Positions 52,255 through 62,454 of a stretch of DNA of 64,000 nucleotides are shown here, piece after piece. The stretch spans positions 499,386 to 563,385 of the forward strand of contig NZ_JADNRL010000019.1 of assembly GCF_015595025.1 (NCBI RefSeq), given 5' to 3'. Position 1 is the first letter of the stretch; the number at the start of each line of letters is the position of its first letter. This stretch comes from Halomonas sp. KAO (GTDB taxonomy: Bacteria > Pseudomonadota > Gammaproteobacteria > Pseudomonadales > Halomonadaceae). The position numbers were made by a program, and so were the translations under genes. The notes beneath the pieces were generated by a model. The model was not told the DNA's origin, did no database searches, and saw nothing but the letters and a program-made list of their open reading frames with translations.

Positions 52255-53481
52255 TCAGGCCCGGGCCTCCCTGGGCAGGGCCAGGGCCATCAGGGCGCTG
52301 GCCACCACCAGGGCCGCCGAGATCCACAGGCAGGCGGCCAGGCCATGGGTTTGGTAGACCCAGCCGGAGAGCAGGGTGCCGGCGAGGCGCCCCATGGCAT
52401 TGGCCATGTAGTAGAAGCCCACGTCCATGGAGACGCCATCGGCGCGCGCATAGTGGACGATCAGGTAGCTGTGCCAGCTGGAGTTCACGGCGAACAGTAC
52501 GCCGAAGGCCAGCAGGCCCGTCACCAGCGCGCCCACCTCGGCCAGTGGCAACAGCGCCAGCAGGGCCGGAAGCCCGGCTAGGGCTAGAGCCCAGAAGACC
52601 GTAACGCCTCGCGCCCCGCCCTTGACCAGGCCGGTCAGCCGTGGCGCCTGGGTCTGAACCCCGCCATAGCCGATGACCCATATCGCCAGCAGACCGCCCA
52701 CCGTCCAGTGACTCCAGCCGTGCTGCTCGAAGAGAAACACCGGCAGGGCCACCACGAACCAGACATCCCGGGAGGCAAACAGGCAGAGCCGGGCCGCCGA
52801 GAGCACATTGACGGCCCTTGAGGAGGAGAACACCTCGCGGAACTTCGGCTTGCGCGTCTGGCGGCCCAGATCGGCGGTAAGCCGCCAGAGTGACAGCACC
52901 AGCACCCCGCAGAGCATCAGCGCCATCACCAGCACCGCGGCTCGAAAACCGATCAGCGCCAGCAGTGCACCGCCCAGGAAGAAGCCGGCACCCTTCAGCG
53001 CATTCTTGGAGCCGGTAAGGATCGCCACCCAGCGGTAGAGGGCACTACCGGCGCCGACGCTATCCCCGGGCACCAGCACCCTGACCGCGCTCTTGGCGCT
53101 CATCTTGTTGAGATCCTTGGCGACTCCCGAGAGCGCCTGGGCCGTCATCACCCAGGGCACGCTTAGCGCCGTGGCCGGCACCAGCAGCATGGCCAGGGCC
53201 AGGATCTGCAGGCCGAGTCCCAGGTTCATGGTGCGATTGAGCCCCAGCCGGGCGCCCAGCCAGCCCCCCACCAGGTTGGTGACCACGCCGAAGGCCTCGT
53301 AGAAGAGGAACAGCATGGCCACTTCCAGCGGCGAGTAGCCCAACTGGTGGAAATGGAGCACCACCAGCATGCGCAGCGCGCCATCGGTCAGGGTGAAGGC
53401 CCAGTAGTTACCGGTGATCAACAGGTACTGACGCACCTCGAAGGGCAGTGCCCTGACGCGAGAGGCGAGGGAATCAGCCAC
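52255..53481 (-). CDS. arsJ: Organoarsenical efflux transporter ArsJ
   Basis: MFS pump that exports 1-arseno-3-phosphoglycerate, which breaks down outside to arsenate. 408 residues with about 11-12 membrane helices. Markers are [37 protein letters not shown], and [20 protein letters not shown]. It overlaps the GAPDH gene by eight bases; the pair gapdh-arsJ is the known organoarsenical-type arsenate resistance unit. Confidence 0.93.
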   Translation of the reverse strand: MADSLASRVRALPFEVRQYLLITGNYWAFTLTDGALRMLVVLHFHQLGYSPLEVAMLFLFYEAFGVVTNLVGGWLGARLGLNRTMNLGLGLQILALAMLLVPATALSVPWVMTAQALSGVAKDLNKMSAKSAVRVLVPGDSVGAGSALYRWVAILTGSKNALKGAGFFLGGALLALIGFRAAVLVMALMLCGVLVLSLWRLTADLGRQTRKPKFREVFSSSRAVNVLSAARLCLFASRDVWFVVALPVFLFEQHGWSHWTVGGLLAIWVIGYGGVQTQAPRLTGLVKGGARGVTVFWALALAGLPALLALLPLAEVGALVTGLLAFGVLFAVNSSWHSYLIVHYARADGVSMDVGFYYMANAMGRLAGTLLSGWVYQTHGLAACLWISAALVVASALMALALPREARA

Positions 53482-54517
53482 GTCCCATCCGCTGGGCGCC
53501 TACCCTGAGGACCAGCTCTGCGGTGCGATTGACGTAGCCCCACTCGTTGTCGTACCAGGCGTAGAGCTTGAGCTGGGTGCCGTTGATGACCAGGGTCGAG
53601 AGTGCATCGATGATCGAGCTGCGGGGGTCGGTGCGGTAGTCGATGGAGACCAGCGGGCGCCTTTCAAAGCCCAGAATGCCGGCAAGTTCCCCCTCGGCGG
53701 CGGCCTCCAGCGCCGCATTGACCTCCTCCGCGCTGACCTCTCGCTCGAGCTCAAACACCATGTCGGTGAGCGAGGCATTGGCCAGCGGCACACGCACCGC
53801 ATGGCCGTTCAGCTTGCCCTCGAGTTCGGGGAAGATGGCGGTGATCGCCTTGGCCGAACCGGTGGTGGTGGGAATCAGGCTCATGCCGCAGGCTCGCGAG
53901 CGGCGCAGGTCGGGGCTGCTCGGCGAGCTGGGGGTATCGAGGATGACCTGAGTATTGGTGATATCGTGCACCGTGGTCATCGAGCCGTGACGAATGCCGA
54001 AGGTCTCGTGGACCACCTTGACCACCGGTGCCAGACAGTTGGTGGTACAGCTCGCCGCGGTGACGATGCGATGGGCATCGGGATCGTACTGGTGATCATT
54101 GACGCCCACCACCACATTGAGCACCCCCTCCGCCTTGACCGGCGCGCTGACCACCACCCGCTCGACGCCCTGGTCGAGATAGGCCTGCAGGGCCTTCTCG
54201 GTCCTGAGCCTGCCGGAACACTCGATGACCACCCGACAGCTCGACCAGTCGCCCTCTTCCGGCGCCTTGCTGGCACCGAAGGTCATCCGTCGGCCGTCGA
54301 TCACCAGCGCCTCGGATTCCGCCTGGATCCCCTGCCCCGGCGACCACTGACCATGGACCGAATCGAACTCCAGCAGATGGGCGAAGGTCGCGGCGTCACC
54401 GCCCGGGTCGTTGAGGTGGACAAGCTCCACCTCACCGGCCTCCACGCGGGGCCAGAGACTGCGCAGCACCAGGCGACCGATGCGCCCGAAGCCGTTGATG
54501 CCGATTCGTAGGGTCAT
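53474..54517 (-). CDS. ArsJ-associated glyceraldehyde-3-phosphate dehydrogenase
   Basis: Uses arsenate in place of phosphate to make 1-arseno-3-phosphoglycerate for ArsJ. 347 residues. The cofactor loop is [16 protein letters not shown], and the catalytic cysteine is in [10 protein letters not shown]; the C-terminal [11 protein letters not shown] is standard for GAPDH. The ATG at 54517 is used; the frame is open to 54616, where its upstream codons include the operator. Placement with arsJ and arsR argues that it is not the central-glycolysis enzyme. Confidence 0.92.
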   Translation of the reverse strand: MTLRIGINGFGRIGRLVLRSLWPRVEAGEVELVHLNDPGGDAATFAHLLEFDSVHGQWSPGQGIQAESEALVIDGRRMTFGASKAPEEGDWSSCRVVIECSGRLRTEKALQAYLDQGVERVVVSAPVKAEGVLNVVVGVNDHQYDPDAHRIVTAASCTTNCLAPVVKVVHETFGIRHGSMTTVHDITNTQVILDTPSSPSSPDLRRSRACGMSLIPTTTGSAKAITAIFPELEGKLNGHAVRVPLANASLTDMVFELEREVSAEEVNAALEAAAEGELAGILGFERRPLVSIDYRTDPRSSIIDALSTLVINGTQLKLYAWYDNEWGYVNRTAELVLRVGAQRMGRG

Positions 54518-54542
54518 GATGCTCTCTCGCCGGAGGAAATCG

Positions 54543-54562
54543 ATATCTGGAATTCCATATAT
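54543..54562. promoter_or_regulatory. Putative ArsR operator upstream of gapdh-arsJ-arsR
   Basis: A 20-bp near-palindrome: ATATC, TGGAATTCCA, TATAT with one mismatched pair, 25 bp before the GAPDH start. It shares ATATATGGAA with the operator at 49959-49981. Confidence 0.65.
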
Positions 54563-54603
54563 ATACCGCCGCGATGTCAATCCCATGACACGCACAGGCG
54601 ACG

Positions 54604-54627
54604 ACGGGGAGGCCAAAGCCTCCCCGT
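54604..54627 (-). terminator. Hairpin after pstB
   Basis: A perfect 10-bp stem (ACGGGGAGGC, 54604-54613, with 54618-54627) and four-base loop, 38 bases after the pstB stop. There is no T-run, so its strength is uncertain. Confidence 0.5.
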
Positions 54628-54665
54628 GGTGCTCTCAATCTCCGATATCCAGCCTCTGACGTCCC

Positions 54666-55508
54666 TCAGCCGTAGCGGCCGGTGATGTAGTCCTCGGCCT
54701 TCCTGGTGGCGGGGTTGGCAAACATCGTCCGGGTATCGTTGTACTCGATGATCTCACCGAGGTGGAAGAAGGCCGTGTAGTCCGCCACGCGTGCCGCCTG
54801 CTGCATGTTATGGGTCACCGTGATGATGGTGAACTGCTTCTTGAGGCGGTCCATCAGGTCCTCGATGGTGGCGGTGGAGATCGGGTCCAGCGCCGAGGTG
54901 GGCTCATCCATCAGGATCACGTCGGGCTGCACGGCGATGGCTCGAGCGATGCACAGGCGCTGCTGCTGGCCGCCGGAGAGCGAGGTGCCGGGCTGATGCA
55001 ACTTGTCCTTGACCTCCTCCCACAGGCCGGCATCGCGCAGCGCCTTCTCCACCAGTTCATCCTGCTCGGGCTTGCGGCTGACCAGGTCGTGCATGCGCGG
55101 GGCATAGGCGATGTTCTCGTAGATCGACTTGGGGAAGGGGTTGGGCTTCTGGAATACCATGCCCACCCGGCGGCGTAGCGCCACCTCGTCCATCTTCACC
55201 TGGTTGACGTCACGCCCATCCATCTCCACCAGACCCTCGATGCGCACACCGGGGATCAGGTCGTTCATGCGGTTGAGACAGCGCAGGAAGGTCGACTTGC
55301 CACAGCCGGAGGGGCCGATCAATGCGGTGATGTTCTTCTGGAACAGGTCGATATCGAGGCCCTTGAGCGCCTGACTCTCACCGTACCAGAGATTGAGGTC
55401 ACGCACGCGGATGCTGAGATCATGGCAGGCGTCCTCGTTGCGGGTATGGGGCTGCCCCACCCGGGGTGTGGAACCGGCAAGGTGACGGGGGTTGGCTTGG
55501 AAAGTCAT
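54666..55508 (-). CDS. pstB: Phosphate ABC transporter ATPase
   Basis: Powers phosphate import through PstAC. 280 residues with the Walker [21 protein letters not shown], signature [14 protein letters not shown] and Walker [14 protein letters not shown], and the PstB opening [20 protein letters not shown]. The ATG at 55508 is chosen, with GGAG nine bases before it; an upstream ATG at 55523 has none. Last gene of pstSCAB; phoU, which commonly follows, is not present. Confidence 0.96.
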   Translation of the reverse strand: MTFQANPRHLAGSTPRVGQPHTRNEDACHDLSIRVRDLNLWYGESQALKGLDIDLFQKNITALIGPSGCGKSTFLRCLNRMNDLIPGVRIEGLVEMDGRDVNQVKMDEVALRRRVGMVFQKPNPFPKSIYENIAYAPRMHDLVSRKPEQDELVEKALRDAGLWEEVKDKLHQPGTSLSGGQQQRLCIARAIAVQPDVILMDEPTSALDPISTATIEDLMDRLKKQFTIITVTHNMQQAARVADYTAFFHLGEIIEYNDTRTMFANPATRKAEDYITGRYG

Positions 55509-55534
55509 ATCGGTGGTCTCCATGGCGCGCCGGC

Positions 55535-56701
55535 TTACCAGCGACGCTCGAATTTCTTGCGCAGGATGACGGCGGTGGCATTCAGGAAGATCAGGATGGC
55601 CAGCAGGACCAGGATGCCCCCGGCGGTCTTCTCGACGAAGGCCTTCTCGGGCTCCCCGGCCCAGGTGAACACCTGGGCAGGCAGCACCGTGGCGGCCTCT
55701 GTCAAGGAGGCCGAGACATCGGGGATAAAGGCCACCATGCCGACGATGATCAACGGCGCGGTCTCTCCCATGGCCTGGGCCAGACCGATGATGGAGCCGG
55801 TCATGATGCCGGGCATGGCCAGCGGCAGCACATGGTCGCGGACCACCTGCCAACGCGAGCAGCCCACGCCGAAGGCCGCGTGACGGATGGCGTCCGGCAC
55901 GCTGCGCAGCGCCGTGCGGGTGGCAATGATGATTACCGGCAGGGTCATCAGCGCCAGGGTCATGCCGCCCACCAGCGGCGAGGAGCGCGGCACTCCGAAG
56001 ACGTTGATGAAGATCGCCAGCCCCAGCAGCCCGAACAGGATCGAGGGGATCGCCGCCAGGTTATTGATATTGATCTCGATCAACTGGGTGAAACGGTTGT
56101 CCGGGGCGAACTCCTCCAGGTAGACCGCCGTCATCACCCCGATCGGAAAGGCGATGGCCAGGGTCACCAGCAGGGTCATGATGGTGCCGACCGCGGCGGA
56201 GAGGATGCCCGAGGCCTCGGGCATCTTGGAGTCGCCGGTGGTGAAGAAGGTGGTATTGAAGCGCAGCTCGACCCGCCCCTCGGCCTTCAGCTCGTCGACC
56301 AGGACCCGCTGGGCGTCGTTGAGCTTGTGACGATGCCCCTTGAGGTACTGGTCGACCTCGCTGTCGGCCAGCACCCAGCGCGTCTCCTTGCTGCCCAGCA
56401 GCTCGGGATTCTCGCGCATCTGCACGGGGATCATGCGCTCGAAGGTGCGGCTCACCAGGCGTGACAGGTCGCGGTCGAGGGCGGCCCGCCCCATGCGGGC
56501 GGCATTCTCGTTGTAGTCGACCTCCACCTGGATCTGCGCCTGCTGAAAGGCCGGCAGCCCCTTGCTCAGCATGTCAGAGAAGAACCACAGGAGGAACAGG
56601 CCGGCCAGTCCCAGGGCGCCCATGGAGACCCACTTGAGCCGCGCCGAGCGGCGATGGCGGCGGCGCAGCTGGGCGCTGATCTCGTCGAAGGTTTGACTCA
56701 T
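55535..56701 (-). CDS. pstA: Phosphate ABC transporter permease PstA
   Basis: Inner-membrane permease half. 388 residues, about 90 longer than E. coli PstA. The extra part lies between the first membrane helix (about 24-44) and the core permease and would form a periplasmic domain (residues 50-165). The core shows [38 protein letters not shown], and the EAA-loop [20 protein letters not shown]. It follows pstC by 18 bp. Confidence 0.93.
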   Translation of the reverse strand: MSQTFDEISAQLRRRHRRSARLKWVSMGALGLAGLFLLWFFSDMLSKGLPAFQQAQIQVEVDYNENAARMGRAALDRDLSRLVSRTFERMIPVQMRENPELLGSKETRWVLADSEVDQYLKGHRHKLNDAQRVLVDELKAEGRVELRFNTTFFTTGDSKMPEASGILSAAVGTIMTLLVTLAIAFPIGVMTAVYLEEFAPDNRFTQLIEININNLAAIPSILFGLLGLAIFINVFGVPRSSPLVGGMTLALMTLPVIIIATRTALRSVPDAIRHAAFGVGCSRWQVVRDHVLPLAMPGIMTGSIIGLAQAMGETAPLIIVGMVAFIPDVSASLTEAATVLPAQVFTWAGEPEKAFVEKTAGGILVLLAILIFLNATAVILRKKFERRW

Positions 56702-56719
56702 CTCGGCGATTCCTCGGCG

Positions 56720-57976
56720 TTACAGGTTATTGACGCGATACTTCTCGCGGAAGCGACGGATCATCAGCACCGAGACCAGATTCAGGCTCAGGGTGACTGC
56801 GAACAGCACCAGTCCCAGGGCGAAGGCCGAGAGGGTCTCGGCGCTCTCGAACTCCAGGTCACCGGTCAGCGCGGCGACGATGCGTACCGTCACCGTGGTC
56901 ATGTCCTCGAAGGGGTTGGCGGTAAGGTTGGGGCGCATGCCCGCCGCCATCACCACGATCATGGTCTCGCCCAGCGCCCGGGAGACCGCCAGTAGCGAGG
57001 CGGAGATGATCCCGGGCAGCGCCGCGGGGAGGACCACGTCGCGAATGGTCTCGCCCTTGGTCATGCCCAGCGCCAGTGCCCCCTGGCGCATGCTGTCGGG
57101 TACCGAATTGATCACGTCGTCGGAGAGCGATGAGATAAAGGGAATGATCATGATGCCCATCACGATCCCCGGCGCCACGGCGTTGTTGAAGGCGGCGTCC
57201 AGGCCGAAGGCATTGGCGATGGAGACGATGATCGGCGCCACGGTGATGGCGGCGAAGAAGCCGTAGACCACGGTGGGGATGCCGGCCAGCACCTCCAGGG
57301 TCGGCTTGGCCAGGGTGCGCACCCCCCGGGGGGCGAACTCGGCCATGTAGATCGCCGCCAGCAGGCCGACGGGAATGGCGACCAGCATGGCGATGGCGGT
57401 GATCATGAAGGTGCCGGCGAATAACGGCAGCGAGCCGAACTGGGCGGCGCTGGCGCCCTCCTCGGCGCGTCCGGCGGCGGCCAGGAAGCTCGCCCCGGGA
57501 TTCCAGACCGTGCCGGTGATGAACTCCCAGAAGCTGTGCATCTGGAAGAAGCGCAGGGCCTCGAAGACGATGGAGATCAGGATGCCGAAGGTGGTCAGGA
57601 TGGAGATCAGCGCCGCGGTGAGCAGCGCACCACGAATCACCCGTTCGATCGCCTTGCGGGCATGGAAGTCGGGCCTTACCTGGCGCATCCCCAACCCCAG
57701 CCCGATGGCGGCCACCGCCAGGCTGCCGGCCAGCAGGCCGAGTTCGGGAATCTCGACCTCCAGCAACAGCAACAGGAAGGCCCCCACCGCGCTTACCGCG
57801 ATGGCCGGACCGGCGGTGGCGAGTACCGCAAACCAGGCATACTGGTCAGGCTGTGCATGCATGGTCGTGCCACCGGCGCGCACCCGCGCGGCCTTGGCAC
57901 GCCCCAGGAAGAAGGCGATCAGACCCAGCAGCAGCAACACGCCGCCGAACAGGGAAAGAAGTTGATCGGTCTGCAT
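56720..57976 (-). CDS. pstC: Phosphate ABC transporter permease PstC
   Basis: Partner permease of PstA. 418 residues, about 100 longer than E. coli PstC; the extra N-terminal part contains two or three further membrane helices. Core markers are LEVLAGIPTVVYGFFAAITV, GIMIIPFISSLSDDVI and ALALGMTKGETIRDVVLPAA. Long PstC/PstA pairs of this type are found in Pseudomonas-like bacteria. Confidence 0.92.
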   Translation of the reverse strand: MQTDQLLSLFGGVLLLLGLIAFFLGRAKAARVRAGGTTMHAQPDQYAWFAVLATAGPAIAVSAVGAFLLLLLEVEIPELGLLAGSLAVAAIGLGLGMRQVRPDFHARKAIERVIRGALLTAALISILTTFGILISIVFEALRFFQMHSFWEFITGTVWNPGASFLAAAGRAEEGASAAQFGSLPLFAGTFMITAIAMLVAIPVGLLAAIYMAEFAPRGVRTLAKPTLEVLAGIPTVVYGFFAAITVAPIIVSIANAFGLDAAFNNAVAPGIVMGIMIIPFISSLSDDVINSVPDSMRQGALALGMTKGETIRDVVLPAALPGIISASLLAVSRALGETMIVVMAAGMRPNLTANPFEDMTTVTVRIVAALTGDLEFESAETLSAFALGLVLFAVTLSLNLVSVLMIRRFREKYRVNNL

Positions 57977-58026
57977 AGGGATCTCTCGATGGCTTTCATC
58001 GACAGTCGGGCTGTCGGAAGGTGCAG

Positions 58027-58052
58027 CGGCCGGCAGCCAGGGCTGCCGGCCG
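58027..58052 (-). terminator. Hairpins between pstS and pstC
   Basis: A perfect 12-bp stem (CGGCCGGCAGCC, 58027-58038, with 58041-58052) lies 31 bases after the pstS stop, with a second smaller hairpin (CGACAG/CTGTCG, 58000-58016). Such stems after pstS often stabilise the pstS message and cut read-through, giving more binding protein than permease. Confidence 0.55.
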
Positions 58053-58083
58053 GGTCAGGCATCCTTGCCCGAGTACTGCTCCC

Positions 58084-59121
58084 TTACAGATCGGCGACCT
58101 GCAGTGCGGCGCGGTTGGCGACCTTCTCGCGGGTCTGCTCGCGCTCCCCCTCGGGTAGCGGGATCAGCCCCAGGTCACCCAGATACCCCCCCTCACCGAT
58201 CATCATCTCGGAGACGAACATGTCGACGTACTCATACAGCGGGGGTACGGCGTCGGCGTGCTGGTTCTTGACGTAGAAGAACAGCGAGCGCGCGATGGGA
58301 TAGTCGCCGGCGCTGATCGCCTCGGGCTCGGCCTCGACACCGTCAATATCCGCGGCGATCAGGGCGTTGGGGTTCTCGACCAGGAAGGAGTAGCCGAAGA
58401 TGCCGAAGGCGCCGGTGTCCTCGGTGAGGCGCTGCACGATCAGGTTGTCGTTCTCGCCGGCATCGATATAGGCGCCATCGGCGCGGATATCGGTATAGCC
58501 CTCGCCGCCATAGCCATCGATCTCTTCGGAGACGGCCTCCATGACCAGCTCCTCGAAGGCATCACGGGTACCGGAGGTGCTCGGCGGACCGTAGATGGAG
58601 ATCTCGCGCTCCGGCAGGGAGGCGTCGATATCGCTCCACTTCTGGTAGGGGTTGTCGACCAGCTCGCCCTGCTTGTCACCCTGTCCGGGCACCTTGGCGG
58701 CGACCGCCAGGAACAGCTGCTCCAGGGTCAGATCGACCCCCTCGTTGGTACTGGACTGGGCAAAGACGATGCCGTCCGAGCCGATCTTGACCTCGGTGAC
58801 ATCGGTCACGCCATTCTCGATGCAGCGCTCGAGCTCGGCGGCCTTGATGCGACGCGAGGCATTGGAGATATCCGGCGTCCCCTCGCCCACCCCATTGCAG
58901 AACAGACGAATGCCGCCGCCGGAGCCGGTGGACTCGATGACCGGTGTCGGAAACTCGGTCACCGCACCGAACTCCTCGGTCACGTAGCTGGCGAACGGAT
59001 AGACGGTGCTGGAGCCGACGATGCGAATCTGGTCACGGGCGTGGGCCACGGTGGCCATGCCCATGACGGCGGCGGCAATCGCCGTGGTCTTGAGTGTGCG
59101 GCTGGTGAGGATGCGATTCAT
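58084..59121 (-). CDS. pstS: Phosphate-binding periplasmic protein PstS
   Basis: High-affinity phosphate receptor of the Pst system. 345 residues with a signal peptide ending about VAHA (MNRILTSRTLKTTAIAAAVM start). Markers are IRIVGSSTVYPFASYVTEEF, PVIESTGSGGGIRLFCNGVG and PSTSGTRDAFEELVM, which hold the phosphate-contacting Ser/Thr/Arg residues. The ATG at 59121 follows AGGAGATC. A Pho box lies upstream. Confidence 0.94.
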   Translation of the reverse strand: MNRILTSRTLKTTAIAAAVMGMATVAHARDQIRIVGSSTVYPFASYVTEEFGAVTEFPTPVIESTGSGGGIRLFCNGVGEGTPDISNASRRIKAAELERCIENGVTDVTEVKIGSDGIVFAQSSTNEGVDLTLEQLFLAVAAKVPGQGDKQGELVDNPYQKWSDIDASLPEREISIYGPPSTSGTRDAFEELVMEAVSEEIDGYGGEGYTDIRADGAYIDAGENDNLIVQRLTEDTGAFGIFGYSFLVENPNALIAADIDGVEAEPEAISAGDYPIARSLFFYVKNQHADAVPPLYEYVDMFVSEMMIGEGGYLGDLGLIPLPEGEREQTREKVANRAALQVADL

Positions 59122-59182
59122 GGAGCGATCTCCTGATGGGTACGGTGTGCAACCTTCGCGACACACACCTTGCCCCACACAG

Positions 59183-59200
59183 ATGACAGCTTTATGACAT
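59183..59200 (-). promoter_or_regulatory. Pho box upstream of pstS
   Basis: On the minus strand ATGTCATAAAGCTGTCAT: two TGTCA repeats 11 bases apart around a TAAAGC spacer, matching the PhoB site (CTGTCATAAATCTGTCAC) at 15 of 18 positions. It lies 62 bp before the pstS start and indicates phosphate-starvation control. Confidence 0.9.
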
Positions 59201-59255
59201 CGCTGGGCCCATCAGAGAATCCACGCACCCCATGGCTCTCGCTGGAAGACTCTCG

Positions 59256-59993
59256 CTACAGAAGCAGCCCCAGCGCCGCCAGGGTACAGAGCGCCAGCGA
59301 GGCGCCCTGCAGCAGGCGACGATCGACGCGGTGGGCGACACGGTTGGCCAACCAGGTGCCGAACAACACCGCCGGGATAAAGCTGAGGGCCATGCCCAGC
59401 TGCCAGGCCGAGACCTGCCCGACCAGCGCCAGGGTGGCCAGGGTCATCAACGAGGTCACCACGAAGAAGGCCGAGAGGGTCCCGCGCAGGCGATCGGGTG
59501 AAAACCCATGCAGCAGCAACACCATCGGTGGCCCACCGATGGCCGCCACCGTGCCGAAGAGGCCGGATAGCACGCCGGCGCCGAACAGGGTGCCGCGGTT
59601 GACCGGCAGGCGCAGGCGGAACAGGGTCACCACGACGGTAAACAGCACGCTGACGGCGATCAGCTTTTCCAATGCTGCCATCGGGGCGGCCAGCAGCAGC
59701 CAGGCGCCCAGCCCGTTGCCGGGCAATCGCCCCACCAGGGCCGCGCCGATCTCGCCAAGGCGTACCTCATGGTGGTAGTAGCGCAGGGTCAGCAGCGAGA
59801 CGGTAAAGCCGAACAGCACCAGCACCACCGGCACCAGGCGTGGTTCCAGCAGCAACAGCAGAGGGGCCCCCACCACCGCCAGACCGAAGCCCGTGGCACG
59901 CTGCACGAAGGCCCCGAGCGCCAGCACCAGGGCACAGCCCAGCCAGGTGGCGCCGCTCATCTCGAAACTACCAAGCCACAGCTGCTCAGCCAT
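59256..59993 (-). CDS. TauE/SafE family permease
   Basis: Membrane protein of the sulfite/sulfonate exporter family. 245 residues with about seven or eight helices. It shows ALGAFVQRATGFGLAVVGAP near the N-terminus and VLSGLFGTVAAIGGPPMVLL, the repeated half-motifs of this family. It overlaps the Bcr-type gene by eight bases if the ATG at 59993 is used; a second ATG at 59960 is possible. Substrate unknown. Confidence 0.85.
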   Translation of the reverse strand: MAEQLWLGSFEMSGATWLGCALVLALGAFVQRATGFGLAVVGAPLLLLLEPRLVPVVLVLFGFTVSLLTLRYYHHEVRLGEIGAALVGRLPGNGLGAWLLLAAPMAALEKLIAVSVLFTVVVTLFRLRLPVNRGTLFGAGVLSGLFGTVAAIGGPPMVLLLHGFSPDRLRGTLSAFFVVTSLMTLATLALVGQVSAWQLGMALSFIPAVLFGTWLANRVAHRVDRRLLQGASLALCTLAALGLLL

Positions 59994-61185
59994 GAGCCCG
60001 CTGCTCCTGCTCTGCCGTGCCTGCCAGCACACGAATACCCAGGTTCGCCAGCAGCGTCGCCCCGAGCATGGTGCCCACCATGGGCCAGGCACTGTCGATC
60101 TCGAAGGCTCCGACCAGGACCCCGGCCAGTGCACCGCAGGAGAACTGGATGCTGCCCTGCAGGGCCGCCGCCGTGGCACTCATATGCGGGAAGCGATCGA
60201 GCAGCGAGGTAATCGCATTGGGGGCCACCAGACCGATGGTGCCGGCAAACAGCATGATCAACGGCACCATGGTGACCAGCGACTCCAGCCCCGTGGCCAC
60301 CACCAACGCCAGCCCAAGACCCGCCACCAGTTGAACCCCGAGGCCCAGGCGCAGGTTCTGCAGCGGCGTATACCACCTCAGCAGACGGATATTGAGGCGG
60401 TTGGCGGCCACCATGATCACCACATTGACGCCAAATACCAGCGGATAGAGCGAGGGCGTCAGCCCGAAGTGCTCCAGATAGAGAAACGGCGAGGCGGTGA
60501 CGAAGGCAAACAGGCCGGCGAATGTCATCGACGCGGCGGCGATAAAGCCCATGGCACGGCGGTCGCGCAGCACCGACACGTAGTTGCCCAGCACCTGTCG
60601 TGGCGTGGTCGCGAAGCGCCCGGGGGCGCGCGTCTCGGGAAGGCGCGTACCCAGCAGCCACATCAGGAAGCCCGCGTAGACGGCCAGGAACACGAAGATC
60701 AACCACCAGTCGCCCAGATAGAGCAAGGCGCTGCCGACCACCGGCGCCGCCAGCGGCGCCATCAGCATGATGATGGCCATGGTCGACATCACCTTGGCCG
60801 CTTCGCGACCGTGGAAGCAGTCGCGCACGATGGCCGCCGAGTTGACCACGGTGGCGCCACCGCCCAGGGCCTGGACGAAGCGCCACGCCAGCAGCTCAGG
60901 CAGCGAGCCCACGCTGGTGATCACCAGGCTGGCGAGCAGGAACACCACCAGGCCACCGAGCAGCACCGGCTTGCGCCCCACCCGATCGGAGACGGGCCCG
61001 AAGATCAGCTGACCCAGGGCAAAGCCGGCCAGAAAGGCCGACAGTGACAGTTCGGTATGATGAATGCTGGCGCCGATATCCTCCGCCAGGGCGGCCATCG
61101 CCGGCAGGTAGGCATCGATGGCGAAGGGTGCGAGCGCGGTATTGGCCGCAACCAGCAGTGCCAGGCGGCGGGCGTTGAGCGTCAA
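59986..61185 (-). CDS. Bcr/CflA-type multidrug MFS transporter
   Basis: 399 residues, 12 membrane helices. It has the Bcr opening FAIDAYLPAMAALAEDIG, the motif GQLIFGPVSDRVGRKPVLLG, and LAWRFVQALGGGATVVNSAA. The start is TTG at 61185 with GAGGAG five to six bases before it, a clear case for a non-ATG start. It is co-transcribed with the TauE-like gene. The drug or metabolite exported is not known. Confidence 0.88.
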   Translation of the reverse strand: MTLNARRLALLVAANTALAPFAIDAYLPAMAALAEDIGASIHHTELSLSAFLAGFALGQLIFGPVSDRVGRKPVLLGGLVVFLLASLVITSVGSLPELLAWRFVQALGGGATVVNSAAIVRDCFHGREAAKVMSTMAIIMLMAPLAAPVVGSALLYLGDWWLIFVFLAVYAGFLMWLLGTRLPETRAPGRFATTPRQVLGNYVSVLRDRRAMGFIAAASMTFAGLFAFVTASPFLYLEHFGLTPSLYPLVFGVNVVIMVAANRLNIRLLRWYTPLQNLRLGLGVQLVAGLGLALVVATGLESLVTMVPLIMLFAGTIGLVAPNAITSLLDRFPHMSATAAALQGSIQFSCGALAGVLVGAFEIDSAWPMVGTMLGATLLANLGIRVLAGTAEQEQRAHG

Positions 61186-61319
61186 GGCGACTCCTCGCGG
61201 AAAGCATGAAAGGGTTAAATAGCCTGCAAATAATAACCGATAACGCCGCGGCCTGCCGGATCTGTTCGCTCCCCGGCTAGCTTGCTAGAGTGGGAATCTA
61301 CTTCAAGGAGGAGCATCCA

Positions 61320-62258
61320 ATGGCCGACGATCTTCTATCACAACTCAAGGACATGACCACGGTAGTCGCCGACACCGGCGACATCGAGGCCATCCGTCGC
61401 TTCCAGCCCAGCGATGCCACCACCAACCCCTCGCTGATCCTGCAGGCGGCCCAGCAGGATGCGCGCCGCCAGCGTCTCGGCGAGATCGCTCGTTCGGCCA
61501 TCGATCTCGATGACGCCCTGGACGCGGTGGCGGTGGAAATCGGCAGCGAGATCAGCGAACTGGTGCCTGGCTATGTGTCCACCGAGGTGAGCGCTCGCCT
61601 CTCCTTCGATACCGACGCCACCCTGGCGCGAGCCCACTCGCTGATCGAACGCTACGCGCGTCATGGCGTGGGTCCCGAGCGCATCCTGATCAAGGTCGCC
61701 GCCACCTGGGAGGGCATCCGCGCCGCACGCCAGCTGGAGCGAGAGGACATCCATACCAACCTCACGCTGCTGTTCAGCTTCACCCAGGCACAGGCCTGCG
61801 CCGACGCGGGCGTCACCCTGATCTCACCCTTCGTGGGGCGCATCCTGGACTGGCACAAGGCACAGCAGCCGGAGGCCGACTTCAGCGGCGACAACGACCC
61901 CGGTGTTCGCTCGGTGAAACGCATCTATGAGCACTACAAGGGTCACGGCTATCAGACCATCGTGATGGGCGCCAGCTTCCGCAACAGCGGCGAGATTCTC
62001 GCCCTGGCGGGCTGCGACCGCCTGACCATCTCCCCGGCCCTGCTCGCCGAGCTTGCCGAGTCCCGTGGCCATCTCAAGCGACGGCTGACGCCCCAGGGCG
62101 CCGAGACCCGCCCCCCGGAACCACTGGACGAGGCCGAGTTTCGCTGGGCATTCAACGAGGATGCCATGGCCACCGAGAAGCTGGCCGAGGGGATTCGCAA
62201 GTTCATGGACGACCAGCGCAAGCTCGAAAGCCTGCTGAGTGAGCTAAGAAGGGGCTAG
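61320..62258 (+). CDS. tal: Transaldolase
   Basis: Pentose phosphate enzyme moving a three-carbon unit from sedoheptulose 7-phosphate to glyceraldehyde 3-phosphate. 312 residues. Markers are [30 protein letters not shown], the Schiff-base lysine in [17 protein letters not shown], and [23 protein letters not shown] precedes the ATG at 61320. It stands alone, convergent with the hsbA-like gene across repeat copy C. Confidence 0.96.
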   Translation: MADDLLSQLKDMTTVVADTGDIEAIRRFQPSDATTNPSLILQAAQQDARRQRLGEIARSAIDLDDALDAVAVEIGSEISELVPGYVSTEVSARLSFDTDATLARAHSLIERYARHGVGPERILIKVAATWEGIRAARQLEREDIHTNLTLLFSFTQAQACADAGVTLISPFVGRILDWHKAQQPEADFSGDNDPGVRSVKRIYEHYKGHGYQTIVMGASFRNSGEILALAGCDRLTISPALLAELAESRGHLKRRLTPQGAETRPPEPLDEAEFRWAFNEDAMATEKLAEGIRKFMDDQRKLESLLSELRRG

Positions 62259-62289
62259 CCTGCAGGCTTCTACTCGTTACGGTGCATGC

Positions 62290-62417
62290 GGGGCGCTGGG
62301 GACAAGCCGAAGAGGAGGTCCTATGCCATGGATGGCATCGGTAGCGCCCAGGGAGGGGTTTACAGCGCCTCCTCGTCGGTCCGGCGCTCCGGGTCTTGCC
62401 GCCAGATCAGCCCCGAG
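62290..62417. repeat. Structured intergenic repeat, copy C
   Basis: Matches copy B from GGGGCGCTGGGGACAAGCCG onward. The inner hairpin is ATGCC (62323-62327)/GGCAT (62334-62338) and the outer stem is GAGGAGG (62312-62318)/CCTCCTC (62368-62374), each one base pair different from copy B but still paired. The right part has an insertion (CGGTCCGGCGCTCCGGGTC) and the tail diverges after CCCCGAG. It lies between convergent tal and hsbA-like genes. Confidence 0.85.
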
Positions 62418-62454
62418 TAGAGCTATCTACCATTAGCACTGGTTTCTTCCCTCA

